From positions 33,725 to 97,724 of the forward strand of contig NZ_JAIMCA010000008.1 of NCBI RefSeq assembly GCF_025499465.1: 64,000 nucleotides of DNA. Direction: 5' to 3'. Shown one piece after another: positions 25,460-33,199 of the stretch (positions are counted from its first letter, which is position 1; every line of letters begins with the position of its first letter). Position numbers and translations under genes: made by a program. This DNA is from Allobosea sp. BH3 (GTDB lineage: Bacteria; Pseudomonadota; Alphaproteobacteria; Rhizobiales; Beijerinckiaceae). The notes under the pieces are model-generated. The model searched no databases. It was not told the origin of the DNA and saw nothing but the letters and a program-made list of their open reading frames with translations.

Positions 25460-25697
25460 CTTGCGATCCCGGTGGCGGCTGGCGGCAGCCTAGAGGCCGG
25501 CGCAGGGCTTGCACAGCGGGTGCGGAATCCGGTGCTCTGCCGCTGATGACTGCCACGGCCTTTCGGCTATCATCCCGGGTTCCATAGCGGGATCGCCGTG
25601 ATTTCCTGCCCACCCGCGTCGCCCGATCCTGCGAACGGATGAGGCGCGCCGGGTGCGGCCGGGGTGGAATGATCGCAACCGAGCCGGGCGGGCAACG

Positions 25698-27260
25698 ATG
25701 ACGAGTGCTTCAACGATCAACCCCTATGATGCGGTGGCCTATCCGGGGCATGCCTTCTCGCAGACCCATCCGGCGCGGCTGGCGACGATAGCGCATTTCC
25801 ATGGGATGAGCCCGGCGTCGCCCTCGGCCATGCGGGTGCTCGAGCTCGGCTGCGGGCGCGGTGGCAACCTCATTCCGATGGCCGCGCAGTTTCCCGGCAG
25901 TTCCTTCCTCGGCATCGACCTGAGCGGGGATTCGATCCGGCAGGCGCAGCAGAACACGGCCGAGCTCGGGCTGACCAATCTCGAATTTCGGCAGGAGGAC
26001 ATCCTGGCGCTGCCGCCAGGGCTCGGCCAGTTCGACTATATCATCGCCCATGGCGTCTATTCCTGGGTGCCGGATGCGGTGCGCGAGCGCATCATCGCGC
26101 TCTACGGGGAGCTGCTGGCGCCGCATGGGGTGGCCTATGTCAGCTACAACGCTCTGCCCGGCTGCCGGCTGCGCGATCTGGCGCGGGACGTCATGCTCTA
26201 TGCGGTGCGCGACATCGAGGACCCGCGCGAACGGGTGAAGGTGGCGCGGGCGGCGCTGAAGGAGGTGGCGGAGGCCAGCGAGCCCGAAAGCTTCCACGGC
26301 GTGGCCTTGCGGGAACGCTACAAGCAGATCGAGGGCATTCCCGACAACGTCCTATACCATGACGATCTCAACCCCGGCGCGCGCGCCTTCGCGCTGCATG
26401 AGGTGCTGTCGGCGGCGGGGCGGCACGGACTGCAGTTCCTGGCGGAAGCGTCGTTCCCGAATGCTTTCGGTGGGGCGCGGGGGCCAGCGCAGCGGATGCT
26501 GGCTCAGATCCCGATCGAGCAGGCGGACCAGCGCGAGCAGATGCTGGACCTGCTGATCGGGCGGGCCTTCCGCGAGACGCTGCTATGCCGGGCCGGGCTG
26601 CCGCTGAGGCGCGGCATCGCGGCAGATGCGCTGCGGCCTTATTGGCTCGCAGCCGATGTCCGGCCTGCGCCGCCCGAGGCGGAGAAGGAGGCCAAGCCCG
26701 GCGTCGAGCGATTCGTCTTCAAGGAGGGCGTCGGCCTCGCTGTCGATCTGCCGCTCTGCAAGGCTGCGCTCGGAATCCTGGGCGGGGCCTGGCCGGCCAG
26801 CGTCGCCTGGGACGACCTCGTCGAACGATCCTGCAACGAGGTCGGGATCGGGAACGGTCCCGAGCGCGCGCAGGAGATCGCCCGGCTGGAAGAGGCCCTG
26901 ATCGCGATCTTCAAGGCAGGGCTGCTCGACACCCGCCTGGAGCCGCCGGCCTTGACGGCCGAGGTCGGCGACAGGCCCGCTGTCAGCCCGGTCGCCCGCT
27001 GGCAGGCGTCGACCGCATCGCTGGTGACCGATCTGCGCCACAGCTCGGTGCAACTCGACAGCATCGTGCTGCGCAAGTTCGTCAGCCTGCTCGACGGCTC
27101 GCGTGACCAGCGCATGCTGCTCGACGCGATGAACGCCTTCCTGGCGGAGGCCCGCGCGGCCGGCGCCGGCGCGCCGGATGTTCCCGAGCGCGCGACGGCG
27201 GAGGAGGTTGCGATGCACCTGAAGGACATCGCGCGGCTCGGTCTGCTGCGCGCATCTTAA
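25698..27260 (+). CDS. class I SAM-dependent methyltransferase with regulatory domain and C-terminal winged-helix-like domain
   Basis: A 520-residue protein. SAM-binding motif I is MRVLELGCGRGGNLIPMAAQ (about residues 45-64), followed by FLGIDLS and a conserved DYIIAHGVYSWVPDAVRE segment. Residues from about 215 to 300 match the layout of the methyltransferase regulatory domain family. The C-terminal part (about 400-520), with LDGSRDQRMLLDAMN, resembles the winged-helix domain found in PKMT-type protein lysine methyltransferases. The target is unknown. It starts at ATG 25698; an in-frame upstream start at 25653 is possible, and neither has a strong ribosome site. It reads toward the T6SS flank and is followed within 65 bases by the transglycosylase gene, so the two may be co-transcribed. 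A link to secretion is only contextual. Confidence 0.82.
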   Translation: MTSASTINPYDAVAYPGHAFSQTHPARLATIAHFHGMSPASPSAMRVLELGCGRGGNLIPMAAQFPGSSFLGIDLSGDSIRQAQQNTAELGLTNLEFRQEDILALPPGLGQFDYIIAHGVYSWVPDAVRERIIALYGELLAPHGVAYVSYNALPGCRLRDLARDVMLYAVRDIEDPRERVKVARAALKEVAEASEPESFHGVALRERYKQIEGIPDNVLYHDDLNPGARAFALHEVLSAAGRHGLQFLAEASFPNAFGGARGPAQRMLAQIPIEQADQREQMLDLLIGRAFRETLLCRAGLPLRRGIAADALRPYWLAADVRPAPPEAEKEAKPGVERFVFKEGVGLAVDLPLCKAALGILGGAWPASVAWDDLVERSCNEVGIGNGPERAQEIARLEEALIAIFKAGLLDTRLEPPALTAEVGDRPAVSPVARWQASTASLVTDLRHSSVQLDSIVLRKFVSLLDGSRDQRMLLDAMNAFLAEARAAGAGAPDVPERATAEEVAMHLKDIARLGLLRAS

Positions 27261-27324
27261 TTGTCCTCGGGCTAGAGGCGTCGTAACCTTGCGGAAGGGA
27301 GCGAAGGAGCGCGAGACCGGTAGG

Positions 27325-29106
27325 ATGAGCGAGCGCTTCCGGCAATTCCAGGCGCTGTTTCCGGAGGAGGCCTGCCTCGCGGCGCTGATGCGCCTGCGCC
27401 ATGGCGGGACCAGCATGGCCTGCCCAGCCTGTGGGCGCCCCGCGACGTTCGAGCCGCGCCCGAAGCTGCGCGGCTTTGCCTGCAACCACTGCAACTACCT
27501 GATCCATCCGGCGGCCGGGACGCCGCTGGAAAGCCGGCGCACGCCGCTCCAGCTCTGGTTCTTTGCGCTGAAGACCATGGCGGAGCGCCCGGACAAGGGC
27601 AGCGTTGTGAAGATTGCACGCGAGGCCGGCGTGCCGCAGCTCACCGCGCAACGGCTCTTTGACGAGCTGACGGCACTTGGAACGAAGGGCGATGCAGGCT
27701 GGTTTGCGGGGCTGCGACGCCTCGTGACGGGGGAGGCTGAGCCCTCTGCGCTGCCGGCGGAAGAGAAGCCGGCTCCACGCCCGGCGCCGCCCCCGCCGCC
27801 CGCTCCAAAGGCCGCTCCCGTGGCGCCCGCTCCACCGCGCGCCGCAGCTCCACCTCCGAAGGCGGTGGCCCCTGTCGTCGCCAAGCCGGCCGCGGCGCAG
27901 GTCGCTCCGGCTGCCGCGCCTGCTGCCGTCGACAAGGCTACGGCCGAGCCTGCCGGCAAGGCAGCGCCACCGAGGAAGGCTTCGTCCGGGCGCCTGGTGA
28001 TCGCCGGTGTCGTCGCCGGGGTCACCTGTGTGGCGGCGGCTGTGCTCGGTCTCGCCTATGCGCGGCTGCAGCAACAGGACAGGCCGGCGCCGCCCGAGGG
28101 CGGCGAGGAGGTCGCAGGGCTCGAGGCTCCGGCGCTGAAGGATGCGCCCGCCCGGCCTTCGCTGATCCTGTCCTCGGTCGAGCAGGATCTGGAGGGAGCG
28201 CGGCAGGCGGCGCAGTTCGCGCTCGACAACGACCCGTCGCTGGCCGCGATCAAGCCGCAGGACGATGCGGCGCCGCAGCAGCAGGTGCCTGTGAACCAGC
28301 TTCAGCTGCCGTCCAATATCCTGCTGGTGCCGCCGAAGGGTGGTCCGCCCGTTGCCGCAGCGCCGGGCTCTCGCCCGACCGCGCCGCCGATGATCGCCAG
28401 CGGCGATCCCGACCAACTCCTGACCTTCGGGCCGATCCGCATCCGCCGGCACCTCGTCGACCTGATCGTGCGGGCGAGCAAGGTGGTCGGGGCGGATCCG
28501 ACATTGCTGATGGCGGTCGCCGACAAGGAATCCTCATTCTCGACGGCGGTGAAGGCGCAGACCTCCTCGGCCACCGGCCTCTACCAGTTCATCGAGCAGA
28601 CCTGGCTCGGCGTGATCTACGAGTTCGGGGCGAAGCACGGGCTCGCGGCTGAAGCCAAGCTCATCGGCCGTTCGGGCCGGCAATTCGTTATCGGCGACGG
28701 CAATGAGCGCCAGCGCGTTCTCGACTTGCGGCGCGAGCCCTACATCTCGGCGCTGCTGGCGGCGGAAATGCTGAAGCGCGACACGCTCAGGCTGGAGCGG
28801 GCGCTGGGGCGCCATCTCACCGGCGGAGAGATCTACCTGATCCATTTTCTCGGGCCCGATGCGGCGCAGACCTTCATCGAGACGATGGAGGAGCAGCCGG
28901 GCGTGAAGGCAGCCGAGCTTTTGCCGAAGCCGGCCCAGGCCAATCGGCCGATCTTCTACGCGGATGCCGGCGGCGAGACGAAGACGCTCTCGGTCTCCGA
29001 GGTCCACAAGAAGTTCAACGACATGATCAAGGTCCGGCTGGACCGCTACAGCGCGGTCCGGCCGACCATGGGGCCTGGCCTCGCGCGGCCGCAGCCTAAG
29101 AAGTGA
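27325..29106 (+). CDS. zinc-ribbon (IS1595 transposase-type) / membrane-anchored lytic transglycosylase fusion protein
   Basis: A 593-residue protein with an unusual architecture. Residues 1-120 read like the N-terminus of IS1595-type transposases: LMRLRHGGTSMACPACGRPA, a second CNHC knuckle (zinc ligands Cys33, Cys36, Cys53, Cys56), then an AGTPLESRRTPLQLWFFALK region and a helix-turn-helix-like stretch (KIAREAGVPQLTAQRLFDEL). Residues 140-220 are a Pro/Ala-rich linker. One membrane segment spans about 224-246, and the C-terminal half would be periplasmic. Residues 375-440 form a transglycosylase SLT-like domain with likely catalytic Glu402 in AVADKESSFS and the ATGLYQFIEQTW motif. The enzyme part would cut peptidoglycan, perhaps to admit the secretion apparatus encoded next door. 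ATG 27325 is chosen; TTG 27289 is an alternative. Confidence 0.82.
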   Translation: MSERFRQFQALFPEEACLAALMRLRHGGTSMACPACGRPATFEPRPKLRGFACNHCNYLIHPAAGTPLESRRTPLQLWFFALKTMAERPDKGSVVKIAREAGVPQLTAQRLFDELTALGTKGDAGWFAGLRRLVTGEAEPSALPAEEKPAPRPAPPPPPAPKAAPVAPAPPRAAAPPPKAVAPVVAKPAAAQVAPAAAPAAVDKATAEPAGKAAPPRKASSGRLVIAGVVAGVTCVAAAVLGLAYARLQQQDRPAPPEGGEEVAGLEAPALKDAPARPSLILSSVEQDLEGARQAAQFALDNDPSLAAIKPQDDAAPQQQVPVNQLQLPSNILLVPPKGGPPVAAAPGSRPTAPPMIASGDPDQLLTFGPIRIRRHLVDLIVRASKVVGADPTLLMAVADKESSFSTAVKAQTSSATGLYQFIEQTWLGVIYEFGAKHGLAAEAKLIGRSGRQFVIGDGNERQRVLDLRREPYISALLAAEMLKRDTLRLERALGRHLTGGEIYLIHFLGPDAAQTFIETMEEQPGVKAAELLPKPAQANRPIFYADAGGETKTLSVSEVHKKFNDMIKVRLDRYSAVRPTMGPGLARPQPKK

Positions 29107-29183
29107 GATTTCGCCGCGGGCGCTCCTGCGCGCGGCCATTCGCTCCCGGCCTGCCCGGCGAGCCGGAAGAGGAGTGAAGACGC

Positions 29184-29462
29184 ATGGCGGTGAACCGTTT
29201 CGAGCAGGTCGACGAGCCGCAGGCCGACGCGATCACGCTCAGCCTGAGCGAGCGCGGCGGAGAGGCCTTCGGACGGGTTCTCTGCCCGGCCGATCTTGCC
29301 GGCGGGCATCTCGTCAATGATTTCGTCAGCGACGAACTGGCTGCGAAGGATGCGTTCCGCCAGGCGATCCGCCTCGCCAACGAATTGCAGGCGCCGATCG
29401 TCGTCGAGGATACGGCCGGCGTCTGGCAGGACGAGTGGGGCGTGCTGTATCGGGAGAATTGA
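29184..29462 (+). CDS. small conserved-looking hypothetical protein
   Basis: A 92-residue acidic protein (MAVNRFEQVDEPQADAITLS) with no signal peptide or membrane segment. It is preceded by a good ribosome site (GGAAGAGGAG) and follows the transglycosylase gene by 77 bases in the same direction. I do not recognise a family. Codon use (GC-rich third positions) is consistent with a real gene. Its position between the transglycosylase and the convergent T6SS kinase gene makes co-transcription with the former likely. A palindromic repeat follows its stop. Confidence 0.65.
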   Translation: MAVNRFEQVDEPQADAITLSLSERGGEAFGRVLCPADLAGGHLVNDFVSDELAAKDAFRQAIRLANELQAPIVVEDTAGVWQDEWGVLYREN

Positions 29463-29488
29463 GGGGCAGCCCAGCGCGGTTGGCCAGC

Positions 29489-29569
29489 GTCATGCCCGGG
29501 CTTGACCCGGGCATCTCTTCAACCAGAGCCTTCTCGTCATGAGATTCTCGGGTCAAGCCCGAGAATGAC
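29489..29569. repeat. dispersed palindromic repeat (GTCATGCCCGGGCTTGACCC type) at a convergent junction
   Basis: Arms GTCATGCCCGGGCTTGACCC, extended to ATCTC (29489-29517), and GAGATTCTCGGGTCAAGCCC, extended to ATGAC (29541-29569), are near-perfect inverted copies. Each arm itself contains a smaller hairpin (CCCGGG..CCCGGG or CTCGGG..CCCGAG). It sits between the small hypothetical gene and ppkA, which end toward each other. Confidence 0.8.
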
Positions 29570-29580
29570 GCCCAGCATTT

Positions 29581-31656
29581 TCACTCGATCCGGAAATACT
29601 TGATGCCGATGCCGAGGGGGCCGGTCTGGCGGGCGAGATCGAGCCTGAGGTTGGCGAAGAACTCGGCGGAGGGCGCAGGGTTCGGGCCCGACAATGCCGG
29701 CAGCGGCTCGCGGCTGACGAGCGCGAGGACGGTCTGCGGACGCTGCGGGCCGCCGGTCGATTCCAGCTTGAGATTGAAGATCACCTTGCCGCCCTCGCGC
29801 TTCATGAAGCTGGCGAGGTAGTAGACGAGGCCGTCGTCGCCGATCAGCACGACGTCGAGGTTCTGGCCGCCGCCGGCCTCGACGGAGCCGCTCAGGATGT
29901 CGCCGCTCTTCATGTTGAAGGCGCCGATCTGGAGCCGCGGGCTGCGGTCGATCGCGACGCCGGGCCGGCGCAGGAAATCGACCATCGGGCATTGCGCCGC
30001 CGTGATCGGCCGCAGGTTGATATGCGCCTCGAAGCCCTGTGCGGCTTTGAAGGCGGTGTCAAAGGCGATGAAGGGCGCCGAGGCGCTGCCGAAGCCTTCC
30101 AGTGTCGTGCGTCGCTCGCCGATCTCGACCGGCCAGAGGAAGAAGCAGGGGCCGCCGTCATAGTCCCGGACAAAGCGCTCGATGCGCTCGACCGGAGTGC
30201 GCGGCTCGGGCTCCGGCGCGGCCGGCTGCTGTGGCTGAACCGGAGGTTGTTGCAGCGCGGCGGTTGCCGGCGGTTTGCCGGTCGTCTTCGGCTCCGGAGG
30301 CTGCTTGACCGGAATCTCGACGGCCGCAAGCGGGGGATTTTCGACGGCGGTCGCCACCGCGCCGGCCGCAGCGCTCGGCTGGGACTGTGCGGGCGGCGGG
30401 GCCGGACGCACCGGCGGAACTGATGGGGTGGGCGTGGCTGGCGCCGGCGCCTGTACCTGTGACGGCGTGGCCGGTGTCGGGGCGGGAGCCTGTGCGGCGC
30501 TGGCCGGTGGCGGCGACGGCGGGGGCGGGGCGGCAGGTGCGGCCGGCGCCGGCGGTTCCGTCAGCGTCGGCGGCGCGTTGGCGGCGCTGTTGCCCGGGGC
30601 GGCCGAGGGCTGCTCCGAAAGCGGCGGCGGATCGTTCAGGCGGGCGCTCTGGCTGCCGGGCGCCGGATTGAGCGTCCTCCAGGCATAGAAGCCGCCGCCT
30701 GCCAGAAGGGCGAGGATCGCGATGCCTGCGACGAGCGGCAGGGGCGAGCGGCCCTGCTTGGCCGAGCCGGGCTTCTTGGCCGCAGCCGCCTTCTTGCCGG
30801 CTGCCGATTGCCAGGTTGCGACCTCGGCCATGTCGGCGGGGCGGTCGTTCGGATCGGGCGCGAGCATCCGTGCGAGCAGCGGGCGCAGCTGCGCGTCGAC
30901 GGCGGAGAGATCCGGCAGGCGGCGGCGCTTGTCGAGGATCTGGACCTGGGAGCCGCCCATGTCGAGGGCGCGCCCGGTCACGGCCTCCGCCAGCACCAGC
31001 GCGAAGGCATACATGTCCGAGCGGCCCGTCACCTCTCCATCGTAGAGGCCGAGCTGCTCCGGCGAGACGTAGTTGTATTTGCCGGCGAAACCGGAGCCGA
31101 TCACCGTACCCTCGCCGAGCAAGCTGGACCGGGCGATGCCGAAATCGATGATCTTCGCGCGGGATGGGTCGCCGCCGGGCAGGATGATGTTGTCCGGCGA
31201 GATGTCGCGATGGATGATGCCGAGCCGATGCGCGGCATGAAGGCCAGGCGCCACGCGCTGCCGCAGGATGTCGGCTTCCTCGATCGTCAGCGGCTGCTGC
31301 TTGATGCGCTCGGAGAGAGGCTGGCCGTCGACGAACTCCATCGCGAGATAGGGCGTTTCCGTCACCGGATCGATGGCGAAGACGTAGTAGCGGACGATGG
31401 CCTCGTTATAGAGGTTGTGCAGCGCCGCCGCTTCGCGCCGGAACAGCGCGAGCACGGATTCATCGCGTGCCATGTCGGGCCGGATCATCTTGATCGCGAC
31501 CGCGTCGCCGGTCTGGATGGCGCGGCCCTTGTAGACCTCGCCCATGCCGCCGACCCCGATCAGGCTCTCGATCTGGTAGATGCCGTTCAGCGTCGTGCCG
31601 AGGCGGGCATTGGCGGCGCGCGGTGCGAAGACGGTGCGCTCGGAGTCGTCGCTCAT
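29581..31656 (-). CDS. ppkA: T6SS-associated serine/threonine protein kinase PpkA
   Basis: A 691-residue transmembrane kinase. The kinase domain (about residues 25-285) has the glycine loop IGVGGMGEVYKG, Lys56 (VAIK), HRDISPDN with catalytic Asp151, DFG at 171-173 and SPE at 198-200. A single membrane segment lies near 306-325 (LVAGIAILALLAGGGFYAW). A long Pro/Ala linker (about 335-490) and a periplasmic C-terminal domain follow. In Agrobacterium and Pseudomonas, PpkA activates the T6SS by threonine phosphorylation read by an FHA protein. The N-terminus carries SERTV (Thr8), closely matching SERTI in TssL, a plausible shared phosphosite. It is the last gene of the tssK-to-ppkA operon and overlaps the phosphatase gene by four bases. 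Confidence 0.93.
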   Translation of the reverse strand: MSDDSERTVFAPRAANARLGTTLNGIYQIESLIGVGGMGEVYKGRAIQTGDAVAIKMIRPDMARDESVLALFRREAAALHNLYNEAIVRYYVFAIDPVTETPYLAMEFVDGQPLSERIKQQPLTIEEADILRQRVAPGLHAAHRLGIIHRDISPDNIILPGGDPSRAKIIDFGIARSSLLGEGTVIGSGFAGKYNYVSPEQLGLYDGEVTGRSDMYAFALVLAEAVTGRALDMGGSQVQILDKRRRLPDLSAVDAQLRPLLARMLAPDPNDRPADMAEVATWQSAAGKKAAAAKKPGSAKQGRSPLPLVAGIAILALLAGGGFYAWRTLNPAPGSQSARLNDPPPLSEQPSAAPGNSAANAPPTLTEPPAPAAPAAPPPPSPPPASAAQAPAPTPATPSQVQAPAPATPTPSVPPVRPAPPPAQSQPSAAAGAVATAVENPPLAAVEIPVKQPPEPKTTGKPPATAALQQPPVQPQQPAAPEPEPRTPVERIERFVRDYDGGPCFFLWPVEIGERRTTLEGFGSASAPFIAFDTAFKAAQGFEAHINLRPITAAQCPMVDFLRRPGVAIDRSPRLQIGAFNMKSGDILSGSVEAGGGQNLDVVLIGDDGLVYYLASFMKREGGKVIFNLKLESTGGPQRPQTVLALVSREPLPALSGPNPAPSAEFFANLRLDLARQTGPLGIGIKYFRIE

Positions 31657-32477
31657 GGCCTAGCGTTCCCTGGCATGGTGCTCCCTGGCGTGGTGCTCCC
31701 TCGCACGGGTCGGTTCGGCATCCAGCGTGTCCTCTCAGTCGCAGCCTGTCGATAGCGGACTACGACGATGGTTACGTTGTCGCGTGCGCCGCGCTGAAGC
31801 GTCAGCGCCAGCAGCGCGTCGCAGGCTTCCTGCGCGCCGCCGGCCTCGACCGCCTGCAGCATTTCGGCGTCCGCGACATGTTCGGTGAGCCCGTCCGAGC
31901 ACAGCAGGAAGGCGTCGCCATCGGCGATCTCGCCATTCTCCAGGTCGAGTTCGGGCGTCTCGTGCACGCCGATGGCGTGGGTGATGACGTGGCGGCGCGG
32001 CGATTGCTTCGCCTCCTCGGGCGTCAGCACGCCGCGATCGACCATCTCCTGCACTTCGGTATGGTCCCGCGAGATCTGGGTGATGCGGCCGCCGCGGATC
32101 AGGTAGATGCGGCTGTCGCCGGACCACAGGCAGGCGAAATGCCGGGCATGGACGAGCAACACCACGAGCGTCGCGCCCATGGTCGCGCCGCGCCGGCTGA
32201 TCTCCTCACGCAGCGCCTCGTTCGCCTTGAGCACGCCATCTTCCAGCATGGCGAGCAGGGCGGGCGCGCTGTCGGCGGTGCCGACCACTTCCAGGGCGGC
32301 GACGACGGTCGCGCTCGCCAGCGCGCCGTTCTCGTGCCCACCCATGCCGTCCGCCACCGCCCAGAGCCCGTATTCGGGGCGCAGCAGGAAATTGTCCTCG
32401 TTGGCCTGGCGGACCTTGCCGGTATGGCTGACGCAGCCGGTCTCGAAATCGGCGTCCGGGCTCGCATTGTCGTTCAT
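31653..32477 (-). CDS. pppA: T6SS-associated PP2C-family protein phosphatase PppA
   Basis: A 274-residue PP2C phosphatase. Metal-binding motifs are seen in order: VRQANEDNFLLRP, AVADGMGGHENG, LWSGDSRIYLIRGG and LLCSDGLTEHV, with a C-terminal ARDNVTIVVVRY. It should dephosphorylate the target of PpkA and switch the secretion system off. The start at 32477 (MNDNASPDADF) lies ten bases after the tagF stop; a longer in-frame start at 32522 overlaps tagF. Its stop overlaps the ppkA start (ATGA), indicating coupled synthesis of the phosphatase and the kinase it opposes. Confidence 0.93.
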   Translation of the reverse strand: MNDNASPDADFETGCVSHTGKVRQANEDNFLLRPEYGLWAVADGMGGHENGALASATVVAALEVVGTADSAPALLAMLEDGVLKANEALREEISRRGATMGATLVVLLVHARHFACLWSGDSRIYLIRGGRITQISRDHTEVQEMVDRGVLTPEEAKQSPRRHVITHAIGVHETPELDLENGEIADGDAFLLCSDGLTEHVADAEMLQAVEAGGAQEACDALLALTLQRGARDNVTIVVVRYRQAATERTRWMPNRPVRGSTTPGSTMPGNARP

Positions 32478-32487
32478 CGGCCGGCCC

Positions 32488-33195
32488 TCACGAGATGGCC
32501 CGTTCCGGGGCGAGGAAGGCATCGAAGCGGCCGGTCAGCAGGCCGGAGAAGAGGTAAGGATCTGGCAGCCCCTGTCCCGTCAGTGCGAGGGGCTCGAAAT
32601 TGGGTCCGCCCACCGTCCAGAGATAGGCGGCATGGGCATAGGAACGCGCGTGATCCTCGACCCGCAATGCCGCTAGCCTTTCGGGAAAGTCGGCAGCGGT
32701 CGCGGCGCTGACGATGGTGCCGTCCGAGAGGCGCACCATGTCCTTGGGCGGAGCGGCGAGATGATGATCGTCCGGGAGGGGCAGGGCGGAGAGATGCTGC
32801 GCCACCGCTTCGTAGCTCGCGGCGGGTTCCAGCGCCTGCAGCAGGAAATCCTCGATCGCGCCGAACCATGCGTCCTGCGGATCGAGCTCCGGCGGCGGGA
32901 TGGCCGCGCCCGGTGCGGAGATGGCGAAGACGGTCAGCGGGAAATAACGCCCGATGCCGTCGACAGAGGGCATGAAGGCACCCGCGACCGTATGACCGCC
33001 ATGGGCCGCGCCCAGCCAGAAGCGCCAGATCGGGGCGTTGAGATAGGCCTCCTGCCAGGCCTGGCCAAGTTCGAGCCGGCTCGCGGTCAGGCCGCCCTGA
33101 AGCCATTTTTCGTAGACGGTCAGGAAGCCGCCCGGCGCGTTGAGCGCGATGAAGTCACGCTTCGCCGGGAGCTTGCCGAAGAGGCCGCAGGGCAC
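32488..33195 (-). CDS. tagF: type VI secretion-associated protein TagF
   Basis: A 235-residue protein beginning MPCGLFGKLPAKRDFIALNA, the standard TagF opening, followed by the domain core WRFWLGAAHGGHTVAGAFMPSVDGIGRYFPL. In studied systems TagF is a post-translational repressor of T6SS firing, acting on the FHA protein; in some species it is fused to the PppA phosphatase. Here the two are separate but adjacent, with ten bases between them, which agrees with a joint control function. It follows tssM after four bases. Confidence 0.94.
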   Translation of the reverse strand: MPCGLFGKLPAKRDFIALNAPGGFLTVYEKWLQGGLTASRLELGQAWQEAYLNAPIWRFWLGAAHGGHTVAGAFMPSVDGIGRYFPLTVFAISAPGAAIPPPELDPQDAWFGAIEDFLLQALEPAASYEAVAQHLSALPLPDDHHLAAPPKDMVRLSDGTIVSAATAADFPERLAALRVEDHARSYAHAAYLWTVGGPNFEPLALTGQGLPDPYLFSGLLTGRFDAFLAPERAIS

Positions 33196-33199
33196 CGGG

